Part shown: piece after piece, positions 9,570 to 17,907 of the stretch
How the letters are laid out: each line of letters begins with the position of its first letter
Position numbering within the stretch: position 1 is the first letter of the stretch
From: Clostridiales bacterium 1_7_47FAA
GTDB taxonomy: Bacteria; Bacillota; Clostridia; Lachnospirales; Lachnospiraceae
Reading direction: 5' to 3'
DNA: 64,000 nucleotides
Assembly (NCBI GenBank): GCA_000155435.1
Contig: DS990260.1
Location: forward strand, 2,098,954-2,162,953
Notes under the pieces: generated by a model
The model's input: only the letters and a program-made list of their open reading frames with translations
Database searches by the model: none
What the model was told of the DNA's origin: nothing
Translations under genes and position numbers: made by a program

Positions 9570-10997
9570 CTACTGGGCCAGAAGCAGCTGGTTGATGGCA
9601 TCCTGGGTGCTTGTCATTCCCTCCTGGGCAGTTACCTGTCCGCCAAGGATCTGGTCCCTCATATCCAAAAGCATCTGCTCCGCCTGAAGTCCGGCATCCC
9701 CCGGAAACGCGGTCCACGGCACAACTCCGTCCATCTGTTCAATGGCCGCTGTCATCATCTGGTTTTCCGCCAGGAAATCCTTCAGCCCGTTCTCCGCCTC
9801 TGCCACGTCCTTCCTTGGAGGAACATACCCTGTCCCCTCGGTCCAGGCAGCCATGGACTCCACACTGTAAAGGTATTTCTCAAATTCCCATGCTGCCTTT
9901 ATCTGGTCTTCGCCCTGAGCCGTGATGGCCAGGAAACAGCCTCCGGCAGGCACCATGCGTTCCCTGGTTCCCCATACAGGGGATTTGACCGTTGCCACAT
10001 CGAACCGGGCGCCCTTTTGCACGGAGGCCCTTCTGGCGATGGTGGTATAGAGCATTGCACAGTTTCCGTCAATAAAGCTTTGGCAGCCTTCTTCCCATGA
10101 GATATGAAGGGCCGTCTTATCCTTCACCATATCCGCATACAGCTGCATGGCCTCTATTCCTTCCGGTGTTGCAAAGGATGCCTCCTTCTTCCCCTCGCCG
10201 TTCACAGTCAGCATCCTTGCCCCATTGCTCTCAATCAGGCCCTGCTGTGCCCAGAAATCCGCAGGTTCCTGCATATAGAATCCGTACTTTCCCGTCTTCT
10301 CCTTGACCGCTGCCGCAAACTCACTGACCTCCTGCCATGTTGCAGGCCCCTCTTCAGGAAGCCCTGCCTCCTTCAGTATATCCTTATTGATATACAGCAC
10401 GGGATTGCTCAGGGAGTAGGGAATCCCCACCTGGGAACCCTCACTGTCCACTGCCAGTCCCAGTACATTGGGAAGGAATTTATCCTGAAGGAAGGTCTTA
10501 TCTTCCGTGTCATACATGTCAATTGCATCCTGAGGTGACACATAAGAAAAGTTATTGGAAAAATAGTCCAGGAATGCCCATCCAATCTGCACCAGGGCCG
10601 GGGAATTACCTGCTGCTGCCTCTGCCTGTAGGTTCTGCATCAGTCCCTTATACATATCCGGATTATATTTTGCCACCACCTCAATATGGTCGTTGCCCTC
10701 GTTAAACTTTTTTACCAACTCATCAACCGTAAGCCCTCCCTGGGTCTCTGCATTGCAGTGCCAGTACTCAATCACTGTCTTATCCGTACTTTTGCCCGCG
10801 GTTCCATCGGCAGGACGTTCCCCGCCCTGGGATGCCCCGCCGCCCTGGGCCTGCTGGGTGGTCTGGCTTTCCTGGCTGGTCTGGCCCGCTGCTGCCTGTC
10901 CGTCCGTTCCCTGTGTGGATGATGCGCCGCAGCCTGCCAATGACGCAACCACTGCTGCTGTTGTAAGAGCCAATATGCGTTTCACACATTTCCTCAT
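9570..10997 (-). CDS. Sugar ABC transporter substrate-binding lipoprotein
   Basis: A 475-residue CUT1 extracellular binding protein. The lipoprotein signal is MRKCVKRILALTTAAVVASLAGC with Cys as the lipidated residue. It is followed by an unusually long Gln/Ser/Gly-rich linker (residues 24-70), then a bacterial type 1 binding fold (YWHCNAETQGG ... YINKDILKEAG ... MLYTT). AAGGAGG precedes the ATG. It is the first gene of the operon that continues through 5761. Ligand unknown; the downstream isomerase suggests a metabolisable monosaccharide or glycoside. Confidence 0.92.
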   Translation of the reverse strand: MRKCVKRILALTTAAVVASLAGCGASSTQGTDGQAAAGQTSQESQTTQQAQGGGASQGGERPADGTAGKSTDKTVIEYWHCNAETQGGLTVDELVKKFNEGNDHIEVVAKYNPDMYKGLMQNLQAEAAAGNSPALVQIGWAFLDYFSNNFSYVSPQDAIDMYDTEDKTFLQDKFLPNVLGLAVDSEGSQVGIPYSLSNPVLYINKDILKEAGLPEEGPATWQEVSEFAAAVKEKTGKYGFYMQEPADFWAQQGLIESNGARMLTVNGEGKKEASFATPEGIEAMQLYADMVKDKTALHISWEEGCQSFIDGNCAMLYTTIARRASVQKGARFDVATVKSPVWGTRERMVPAGGCFLAITAQGEDQIKAAWEFEKYLYSVESMAAWTEGTGYVPPRKDVAEAENGLKDFLAENQMMTAAIEQMDGVVPWTAFPGDAGLQAEQMLLDMRDQILGGQVTAQEGMTSTQDAINQLLLAQ

Positions 10998-11175
10998 TGA
11001 TTTGATTCCTCCTTGTTTTCACAATCTTGTCTTTTTCTATCCTAAAGAATCAATGTAAATTCCATAAGAGAAGTTTTGTAAATTCTTGGTATTATTTGTG
11101 CGGAAGGGATTTTCCAGGCAGTTGTGGATTTATATTTCTTTATATTTATTTTAGGAAACAGATATAAATCCTTCC

Positions 11176-11204
11176 TTGTATCTGCCTTCATCCTGTGCTA
11201 TGAT
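11176..11204 (+). promoter_or_regulatory. Probable promoter of the Rpn-family gene
   Basis: The 341-nt divergent gap 10998-11338 contains TTGTAT (11176-11181), a 17-nt spacer and TATGAT (11199-11204) on the plus strand. I found no convincing promoter for the leftward sugar operon in the same gap. Confidence 0.5.
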
Positions 11205-11338
11205 TTCCATAACGCAGGATATTCCTGTCCTGCCGGAGCATGTTTGATAACAGCTCTGATCCGGGATACTCTGGCGGTTCTGCCATCGTTACCCTTACCG
11301 ATACCCATTAACCCATAAAACTGAAAAGGAGTGATGTT

Positions 11339-12328
11339 GTGGCAGAGCGGAACCTGTACATGAGGAAGCTGCTGAACCATCCGGCGCGTTTCGCTGATTT
11401 CTATAACGGAACCGTATTCGGAGGCCGGCAGGTTTTAAGACCGGAACAATTGTCTGACGTGCCCAATGAGCAGGGAATTGTAATCCTGGATAAGGATGGG
11501 AAGAAACGCGTGGTGGAACGCAGGAGGGATATCATTAAAAAGGCCTCCTTTGGGGCATATTTCATATTGGCTGCCGAGGAAAACCAGGATACCATCCATT
11601 ACGGCATGCCGGTGAGGAACATGATGTATGACGCGCTGGATTATACGGAACAGATGGAATGCCTGAAGCAGGCCCATAAGAGCCGTGGCGATGTGCTGGA
11701 TGGCGGCGGGTTCCTGTCAGGAATCACCAGGGAGGACAGGCTGATGCCCGTTGTTTCCCTTATCCTGTATCACGGCTCCAAACCCTGGGATGGACCCAGA
11801 TCGCTTTATGACATGCTGGGACTGGATGCATCCGCGAAAGAAACCCTTGCTTTAAAGCAGGTGCTTCCCGACTACCGGATTAATCTGATCGATGCGTCCA
11901 ACATAGAGCATCCCGAGCTTTTCTGCACCAGTTTACAGCACGTATTCTCTATGCTAAAATATAATACAGATAAACAGAAGTTCTACGGATATGCAAAGCA
12001 GCACCAAAAGGACCTGCTGGATATGGATGACGATTCCATGCTGGCCATGCTTACTCTTTTAGGTGAACAGAAACGGCTGCTGAAAATTCTGGAAACATCT
12101 TCAAATGATACAAAGGAGGGAACCGATGTGTGTATCGCCATAGATGAATTGATTAACGATGGGAAAATCGAAGGAAAAATTGAAGGAAAAATCGAAGGAG
12201 AGCACAGGCTTGCAACCCTGATGGACAGACTGTTCAAGGATGGACGGGTCGAAGATGCCAGGCTGGCTGCCAGCAGTCCGTCTGCCCGGAAGATATTATA
12301 TAAGGAATACGGATTGTCAGAGGATTAG
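11339..12328 (+). CDS. Rpn/YhgA-family PD-(D/E)XK nuclease
   Basis: A 329-residue Rpn-family (recombination-promoting nuclease, transposase_31-like) protein. The nuclease core is recognisable in RRDIIKKA followed by ILAAEENQDTIHYGMPVR, where Asp and E-x-Q would be the catalytic residues, then SLILYHGSKPWDGPRSLYDM. The C-terminus carries three tandem KIEG units (about residues 276-287) and a helical tail. The start is GTG at 11339 with AAGGAG 7 nt upstream. Rpn proteins in E. coli are DNases linked to recombination and antiphage toxicity. The stop codon TAG coincides with the end of a repeat-element remnant at 12326, so the tail may be altered. A second in-frame start at 12128 is listed separately. 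Confidence 0.85.
   Translation: MAERNLYMRKLLNHPARFADFYNGTVFGGRQVLRPEQLSDVPNEQGIVILDKDGKKRVVERRRDIIKKASFGAYFILAAEENQDTIHYGMPVRNMMYDALDYTEQMECLKQAHKSRGDVLDGGGFLSGITREDRLMPVVSLILYHGSKPWDGPRSLYDMLGLDASAKETLALKQVLPDYRINLIDASNIEHPELFCTSLQHVFSMLKYNTDKQKFYGYAKQHQKDLLDMDDDSMLAMLTLLGEQKRLLKILETSSNDTKEGTDVCIAIDELINDGKIEGKIEGKIEGEHRLATLMDRLFKDGRVEDARLAASSPSARKILYKEYGLSED
12128..12328 (+). CDS. Possible intragenic small protein from the Rpn gene (RpnS-like)
   Basis: An in-frame GTG at 12128 is preceded by AAAGGAGGG (12112-12120), an ideal ribosome site 8 nt away. It would give a 66-residue C-terminal protein containing the KIEG repeats and helical tail. In E. coli, Rpn genes make a short C-terminal protein by internal initiation that restrains the full-length nuclease, so the position is suggestive. 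A competing out-of-frame ATG at 12126 opens only five codons before TAG and could reduce initiation at the GTG. Confidence 0.45.
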   Translation: MCIAIDELINDGKIEGKIEGKIEGEHRLATLMDRLFKDGRVEDARLAASSPSARKILYKEYGLSED

Positions 12329-12356
12329 GGCGTGTTTGAAAATTGCTTTCCGTCAA
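12326..12356 (+). repeat. 31-bp remnant of the inverted-repeat element seen at 29042
   Basis: Positions 12326-12356 match the left end of the 29042-29244 element over 31 bp with one mismatch (TAGGGCG versus TAGAGCG, then TGTTTGAAAATTGC and TTTCCGTCA). Its first three bases are the stop codon of the Rpn gene. The rest of the element is absent. Confidence 0.8.
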
Positions 12357-12385
12357 CCCATTCCCCGGCACCATATTACAGAACC

Positions 12386-12454
12386 AAAAAGGGCAGGCAG
12401 CCCCAAGTGCCGCCCGGCGCATCTACGCCGGGCCGTACCAGGGGCTGCCTGCCC
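12386..12454 (-). terminator. Terminator of the lacI-yjjI-nucleoside operon
   Basis: Very stable 14-bp stem GGGCAGGCAGCCCC (12391-12404) / GGGGCTGCCTGCCC (12441-12454) with a nested GCCCGGCG/CGCCGGGC hairpin inside. Leaving on the minus strand it is followed by TTTTTGG, so it ends the leftward operon whose last gene stops at 12519. Confidence 0.85.
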
Positions 12455-12518
12455 AAATCCAAACATCCTCCCAAAAGGGAGGTCCGGGGAGCCAGTACCC
12501 CCGGACCATTTTCACCTC

Positions 12519-13709
12519 TTACTGGCAATTCTCATTAATAAATGCCTTTACCTCATCCTGTCCCTTGCCGATGGCGCTCTTAACCTCGATGGAGCCATCT
12601 GCGATTCCGGCCTTTGCTTCCTCTAACTTTGCCTTGCCCTCATCAGACAGAAGTCCGTTTAACTGGTCGCCTTCCACGATGCCTACAGCGCCGTCGGACA
12701 GACCCAGGATCTCATACTCGCCAAATGGCAGTGTGCCGTTGTCCAGGTACTCGCCGATTACATTGTATACGGCATTGCCCACTTCCTTGATGACGGATGT
12801 GGCAAACTTCTCCTGGATGGCCTTGTCATCCACATACTGCAGGGACTGGTCGCTGTCCACGCCGATTACAAACTTCTGGGCCTCTTCTGCAGCATTGTGG
12901 ACACCGTTGCCGGAACCGCCTGCGCATGCGAAGATCACATCCGCGCCAGCATCATTGTACTGGGTCATGGCCTGTGTCTTGGCTGTGTCAGGATCGTTCC
13001 ATGCGCCTACGTAGTTGTATACAATCTTGATGTCAGGATTGTAGTACTTGGCACCCTGGATATAGCCCCACAGGAATTCCTGGATGACCAGGGACTCGTC
13101 CATGCCGCCGATAAATCCGATTACATTGGTGGGGTCCATGCCCTCTGCGCCGTTGGCAGCAATATCAGCCGCCGCAATGCCGCCCAGGAAAGCTGCCTGG
13201 CTTGTGGCAAAGTCAACACCGTACGCATTGTTGTTCTCACACTGGTCGATTACGTCCTCGCTGATAATGGTGAATGCAATGTCAGGATACTCATTGGCAA
13301 CCTCCACCAGGTTGTCCTTGAAATCTGAAGCAGTGATGATCAGGTCAGCGCCCTTGTCAGCCGCCTCATACATGGCCTGCAGGTTTGCCTGGAGGTCAGC
13401 AGTGGTCTCCACCACATGCACATCCGCCCTGTCAGCATAATCCTTCACTGAGCGGTCGCCTCCGGCCGCCATGCTGTCCCAGTAAGACAGGTCGCCCCTG
13501 TCACGGATGAATACATAAACCTGCTTCTTCTCCCCGCTGTCAGCAGCCGCTTCCCCTGCGTCCTTGCCGGCTTCTGCGCCAGCCTCTGCCTTTGTCCCAT
13601 TGTCCTTGGCCGCCTCTGTGGAGCCGCCGCCTCCGCCGCAGCCCGTGAGCATTCCGCCCACCATTACGGCTGACATTGCCAGTGCTGCAATCCTCTTCCA
13701 GTTCTTCAT
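12519..13709 (-). CDS. BMP-family substrate-binding lipoprotein (nucleoside ABC transporter)
   Basis: A 396-residue BMP/Med-type (TmpC/PnrA-like) lipoprotein. The signal is MKNWKRIAALAMSAVMVGGMLTGC, followed by a Gly run and an Ala/Glu-rich linker. Typical family strings are KDNLVEVANEYPDIAFTII, AAFLGGIAAADIA, VIGFIGGMDE and FACAGGSGNGVHNAAEE. PnrA-type members bind purine nucleosides, in agreement with the permeases, nucleoside hydrolase and deoxyribosyltransferase upstream. It is the last cistron, 2 nt after the RarA-like gene, with its ribosome site inside that gene. A strong terminator follows at 12391-12454. Confidence 0.93.
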   Translation of the reverse strand: MKNWKRIAALAMSAVMVGGMLTGCGGGGGSTEAAKDNGTKAEAGAEAGKDAGEAAADSGEKKQVYVFIRDRGDLSYWDSMAAGGDRSVKDYADRADVHVVETTADLQANLQAMYEAADKGADLIITASDFKDNLVEVANEYPDIAFTIISEDVIDQCENNNAYGVDFATSQAAFLGGIAAADIAANGAEGMDPTNVIGFIGGMDESLVIQEFLWGYIQGAKYYNPDIKIVYNYVGAWNDPDTAKTQAMTQYNDAGADVIFACAGGSGNGVHNAAEEAQKFVIGVDSDQSLQYVDDKAIQEKFATSVIKEVGNAVYNVIGEYLDNGTLPFGEYEILGLSDGAVGIVEGDQLNGLLSDEGKAKLEEAKAGIADGSIEVKSAIGKGQDEVKAFINENCQ

Positions 13710-13711
13710 AA

Positions 13712-14299
13712 TTACTTGTCCTCCTTTTTCTGTTCTGCTTCTTTTTTACACATTTCATAAAGCTTTAATCGGTAGGAATCATCATACTCATCCCAGAGGG
13801 GCTGTACCTTGCTGGCCTCATCCAGGAAATAGAAGACATCCCTTCCCATTGCCCTGCCCTTAATGGTATGCATGTCGATTGCATACTCCGGAATCTCAGG
13901 CACATATCCTGCCTCAAATTCCCTCATGATGATATTCTTGATATGGTCGGTTGAGCGCTCCTTCTGGCATCTGCACATGTAACGGATTGCATGCATGAAG
14001 AAGATGGGCCTGTCGCCGTCCATATATGCATACTCCTTGTGAAGGTCGTACATGGTCTTTACGAATACAGGGGCCTGGGTGTCACCGAAGCCCACATCCT
14101 CCACGGAGATTACCAGCAGACGGTTCCACATCTTCTCCTCATGGAATGTGGATGTGATATAAAGCTCATATGCCATGCGCAGGGCCGTGTCCTCCTCTGC
14201 CCTTCTGATGCATTTTTGCATTGCCGAGATAACCAGGTCTGCCTCCAGACCATTTTTTGTTCTTGTGTTTGACCACGGATCATAATATTCCTGTGCCAT
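13712..14299 (-). CDS. Stand-alone protein resembling the C-terminal domain of RarA/MgsA
   Basis: A 195-residue cytosolic protein without signal or membrane segments. The segment ADLVISAMQKCIRRAEEDTA followed by MWNRLLVISVEDVGFGD resembles the helical C-terminal region of the AAA+ ATPase RarA/MgsA (typically LISALHKSIRGSD ... RLVRxASEDIGLAD). The ATPase core (Walker A/B) is missing altogether. I chose the ATG at 14299 (AAGGAGG 9 nt away) over the ATG at 14305, which is only 3 nt from it. It sits between the permease and BMP lipoprotein genes and must be co-expressed with nucleoside uptake. Function unknown. Confidence 0.62.
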   Translation of the reverse strand: MAQEYYDPWSNTRTKNGLEADLVISAMQKCIRRAEEDTALRMAYELYITSTFHEEKMWNRLLVISVEDVGFGDTQAPVFVKTMYDLHKEYAYMDGDRPIFFMHAIRYMCRCQKERSTDHIKNIIMREFEAGYVPEIPEYAIDMHTIKGRAMGRDVFYFLDEASKVQPLWDEYDDSYRLKLYEMCKKEAEQKKEDK

Positions 14300-14323
14300 T
14301 TTCATTGTCCTCCTTGTTATTTA

Positions 14324-15280
14324 TCATGCGGCCTGTTGAGAGTGTAACTGCCCCAGGCTTGCAAGCTTCTCTTTTCTGCGCGCCACCATCTTCCTGATGG
14401 ACTGGATGATTACCAGCACAACAATGATAAACAGGTATGGGAACGCCTCTATCAGTTTCAGGTCTATCTTACTGTAAAGCTGTAAGTACACGGTAATGGT
14501 ATCGGAAAATCCATAAAGCAGGGAGCTTAAGCAGCCCACGATGGGATTGCCCTGGCTCATTGCGTCCATTGCAAGGGACATATATCCCCTTCCCGCCACC
14601 ATTCCGGTTGTAAATGATTTAAGGGCGCCCATGGAAAGGTACATGCCGCCAAATGCGCAGGATACGCCGCAGATGGCAAGGGCTGCGAACTGGTGCTTTA
14701 ACACGCTCAGTCCCGCGGCCTTGGCAGCCGCCGGGTTCTCACCCACGGCCCTGATGTTGATGCCCAGCTTTGTCTTATAGAGCATCCACGCCGTCACTGC
14801 CACAATGGCCCATGCTATGTAGGTCACCAGGTTCTGCCCGGAGAATATGGTTCCCAGAACCGGGATGTCCTTAAGCACCGGGATATTCACAACCGGGAAG
14901 GTAAGGCTTTTCAGCGCGCTGGAATTTGCCTTGCTTCCGGTCAGCATGACCAGCACGAATACGGTCCCGCCGGTTGCTATCAGGTTCACCGCAACACCGC
15001 AGGCGTTCATGGCGCCTTTCATGACCAGGGCAAAATACCCGAATATGAAGGAAATGATCACGCCCATGGCCACGGCCGTCAGGCAGCCGATCCACAGGTT
15101 CTGCGTAAACGCGCTGGCAATGACGCCGGTGAGCGCGCAGATCAGCATGGTTCCCTCGATTGCCAGGTTGAATATGCCTGACTTTGTCATCATATTGGCT
15201 GCAAGAGTTGCAAGCATAACCGGTGTTGTACTTGCCAGCACTGTTTTCCAGAATGTCGGTGATAAAAAGAACTCCATCAT
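14324..15280 (-). CDS. Nucleoside-type ABC transporter permease (NupQ/YufQ-like)
   Basis: A 318-residue permease of the BPD_transp_2 family with eight or more hydrophobic segments. Typical strings are MLATLAANMMTKSGIFNLAIEGTM, NIRAVGENPAAAKAAGL and AMSQGNPIVGCL. It overlaps the preceding permease gene by 4 nt (ATGA). With NupP-, NupO- and BMP-like partners it forms a guanosine/purine nucleoside-type importer. Confidence 0.92.
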   Translation of the reverse strand: MMEFFLSPTFWKTVLASTTPVMLATLAANMMTKSGIFNLAIEGTMLICALTGVIASAFTQNLWIGCLTAVAMGVIISFIFGYFALVMKGAMNACGVAVNLIATGGTVFVLVMLTGSKANSSALKSLTFPVVNIPVLKDIPVLGTIFSGQNLVTYIAWAIVAVTAWMLYKTKLGINIRAVGENPAAAKAAGLSVLKHQFAALAICGVSCAFGGMYLSMGALKSFTTGMVAGRGYMSLAMDAMSQGNPIVGCLSSLLYGFSDTITVYLQLYSKIDLKLIEAFPYLFIIVVLVIIQSIRKMVARRKEKLASLGQLHSQQAA

Positions 15281-16380
15281 GCCGCTGCACCTCCTTCTTC
15301 TGCTTCTGCCTGTCTAAGGGACATTTTCTGGTCGTGCCGCTTCTTTATAAAGTACAGGAACCGCTGGGATGCAACCAGAAGGATGATGATTCCCTGTAAG
15401 AAGGTTACAATCTCAGGGTCAAGGTCCGTGGACCTGGACATAATCTCAGCGCCAACCCTCAGGTACGCAATGAAAAACGCGGTCAGGGGTATGAAGGTGG
15501 GGTTGCCGTTGGCAAGCATGTAAATCAGAAGTCCGTCCCACACATAGGCGGTCTGGGACTGCCACTGGAAACGTTTATAGACACCTACAATCTCAATGGC
15601 CCCGCCCATTCCTGCAATGGCCCCGCCGATAAACTGCGCCATCAGGATGACAAAACCAGTCTTGATGCCGGAAGCCTTTGCAAACGCAGGATTGCTTCCC
15701 GTCACACGCACCTTATATCCAAAGGAGGTCTTGTTCATCAGGAAGATGACGAACAGCGTCACCACGATGACAATGACAAAACCATAGTGGAGGGTGGTGC
15801 CCTTAATCATGGTTCCCAGCTTTGCATGGTCCGGGAACTTATAGCTTCCCCAGCTTCCGCTCTTCTCAAGGAAAAAGGAACTGATGATGGAAAGCCCGAA
15901 ATAGTAGAAGATGGAATTGGCCATGATGGCCAGCACCACCGGGTTTACCTTGGTATACTTGTTCACAATGACAGGAAGCATGGAAATCACGCCGCCCACC
16001 ACGGCTGCCGCCAGGATCAGGGCCAGCTGGTGCAGGCCGTTTGGAAGGGGGCAGGCAATGGCGATTGCGCTGGCGACAACAGCTCCCATGTAAAAGGATG
16101 CGTCAGAGCTGATGTTGAAGATACCGCTTTTTAAGCACAGGGTCAGGCCAAGTCCGGTAAACACCAGGGGGATTGCCCGCACCACAACGTTGAAGAAGCT
16201 CCTCTTTGTCTCCAATGGTCCCAGCATCAGCTTCTGGATGGCAAGCCCCGGTGTCTGGCTCACAAAGAAGATGATGGTAAATACAATGAGGATGGACAGC
16301 AGCAGGGCTGCGCCGATTCTCATGACACTGAAATAATCCATTATGTCAAATCGTTTTTTATTTGATTTTATTTTCTCCAT
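15277..16380 (-). CDS. Nucleoside-type ABC transporter permease (NupP/YufP-like)
   Basis: A 367-residue integral membrane protein of the BPD_transp_2 family. Recognisable segments: GLTLCLKSGIFNISSDASFYMG, VRVTGSNPAFAKASGI and the C-terminal FLYFIKKRHDQK. Three nucleotides separate its start from the ATPase stop, and its end overlaps the next permease by 4 nt. It is the larger membrane subunit of the BMP-type importer. Confidence 0.92.
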   Translation of the reverse strand: MEKIKSNKKRFDIMDYFSVMRIGAALLLSILIVFTIIFFVSQTPGLAIQKLMLGPLETKRSFFNVVVRAIPLVFTGLGLTLCLKSGIFNISSDASFYMGAVVASAIAIACPLPNGLHQLALILAAAVVGGVISMLPVIVNKYTKVNPVVLAIMANSIFYYFGLSIISSFFLEKSGSWGSYKFPDHAKLGTMIKGTTLHYGFVIVIVVTLFVIFLMNKTSFGYKVRVTGSNPAFAKASGIKTGFVILMAQFIGGAIAGMGGAIEIVGVYKRFQWQSQTAYVWDGLLIYMLANGNPTFIPLTAFFIAYLRVGAEIMSRSTDLDPEIVTFLQGIIILLVASQRFLYFIKKRHDQKMSLRQAEAEEGGAAA

Positions 16381-16383
16381 GAT

Positions 16384-17907
16384 TTATCCCAACCCCTCCT
16401 GCTTTTTGAGGCCAAGCATGTAGAGCCCAAGCTCCTGCTCGGTTACCTTTGGCGCGTTGCTAAGGGCACCCACCACCTTTCCCTTATGCATGACAAGAAT
16501 CCGGTCACTCAGGGAAATCAGCTCATTCAGATCTGCTGACGATAAAAGGATGGCCTTGTTGTGGCTGCGCATTTCCAGAATCTTTGAATGGATGAAGGAG
16601 ATGGCCCCCACATCCACGCCGCGGGTGGGCTGGTTCAGCACCAGCAGGTCGCTGGGCGCCTTAAACTCCCTTGCCACAATGGCCTTCTGGATATTTCCGC
16701 CTGACAGGCTTCCGATGGACTGGTTTTCATCCTTGGTCTTGACCATGAACTCCTTGATCTGTTCCTGGCAGTGCTCCTTTACCCGGCCCGCCTGGACCAT
16801 GCCGAACTTATTGGCAAAGGTGTCGATGTTGGAGACAATCAGGTTTTCCTGGAGGCTCATCTCAGGGGCGCACCCTTCAATCATACGGTCCTCGGGCACA
16901 TGGGACATGCCGTTCTTACGGATATTGGTAACAGATTCGTGGGTTATATCCCTGCCGTTCAGGGATATCTTCCCTTCCAAGGCGCGCATGTTTCCTGTTA
17001 TGATGGAAATCAGCTCGCTCTGTCCGTTGCCCTCCACGCCTGCGATCCCAACGATTTCCCCTTTGTGCACCTCAAGGCTTACGCCCGAAAGCTTGGGAAT
17101 CTTGAACTTGTCCACATATACCAGGTTCTCCACCTTTAACACAGGCTCCCCCGGCTTCACATCTTCCTTATCATACTCAAAGGATATCTCCCTGCCCACC
17201 ATCAGGTTGGATATGTCTTCCTCCGACACATCCCTGGTCAGATATGTACCCTTTGTAACCCCGCCCTTAAGGACCGTGATCCTGTCGCTGATGCGCTTCA
17301 CCTCATTGAGCTTATGGGATATGAAAATGATGGTCATGCCCCGGCTTTTCAGTTCCAGCAGGCGCTCGAACAGCTCCTCTGTCTCCTGGGGCGTCAGCAC
17401 GGCGGTGGGTTCATCCAGGATGATCAGCTTGGCGCTGCGGTAAAGGATTTTAAGGATTTCCAGCTTCTGCTTCATCCCCACGCTCATATCCCTGACCCTT
17501 CTGGACGCGTCAATCTCAAAATTATACTTCTTTGCCACCTCATCCGTAATCTGGATGTCCCGCTTCTTGTTGGATACAAAGCTGGTCTTATCCAGTCCCA
17601 GCATCATGTTCTCCGCCCCTGTCAGGGAATCCACCAGCATGAAGTGCTGATGCACCATGCCGATGCCGTGTTCAATCGCCTCTTTACTGGACTGCAGCTT
17701 CAGCTCCTGCCCCTTCATGTAGATATGGCCGGAGGTAATGCTCTCCAGGCCGTAGAGCATTTTCATCAGCGTACTTTTACCTGCCCCGTTCTCGCCTACC
17801 AGCGCATGGATCTCACCCTCGTCCACCGTGAAATTCACATTGTGGTTGGCAAGCACGCCGCCTTCATAAATCTTTGTTACGTCCTTTACTTCCAGCAAAT
17901 GTTCCAT
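16384..17907 (-). CDS. Nucleoside-type ABC transporter ATP-binding protein (NupO/YufO-like)
   Basis: A 507-residue tandem ABC ATPase. The first domain has Walker A GENGAGKST (about residue 36) and Walker B LIILDEPTAVL. The second starts with GIAGVEGNGQSELI, a degenerate P-loop typical of the second half of sugar/nucleoside tandem ATPases, and has LSGGNIQKAIVAREF and LVLNQPTRGVDVG. Its ATG overlaps the TGA of the deoxyribosyltransferase gene by one base. It powers the NupP/NupQ-like permeases. Confidence 0.93.
   Translation of the reverse strand: MEHLLEVKDVTKIYEGGVLANHNVNFTVDEGEIHALVGENGAGKSTLMKMLYGLESITSGHIYMKGQELKLQSSKEAIEHGIGMVHQHFMLVDSLTGAENMMLGLDKTSFVSNKKRDIQITDEVAKKYNFEIDASRRVRDMSVGMKQKLEILKILYRSAKLIILDEPTAVLTPQETEELFERLLELKSRGMTIIFISHKLNEVKRISDRITVLKGGVTKGTYLTRDVSEEDISNLMVGREISFEYDKEDVKPGEPVLKVENLVYVDKFKIPKLSGVSLEVHKGEIVGIAGVEGNGQSELISIITGNMRALEGKISLNGRDITHESVTNIRKNGMSHVPEDRMIEGCAPEMSLQENLIVSNIDTFANKFGMVQAGRVKEHCQEQIKEFMVKTKDENQSIGSLSGGNIQKAIVAREFKAPSDLLVLNQPTRGVDVGAISFIHSKILEMRSHNKAILLSSADLNELISLSDRILVMHKGKVVGALSNAPKVTEQELGLYMLGLKKQEGLG

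Noticed and set aside
16457-17443. Plus-strand open frame of 328 codons opposite the NupO-like ATPase
   Set aside because: Ser/Arg/Leu-biased shadow translation of the ATPase gene.
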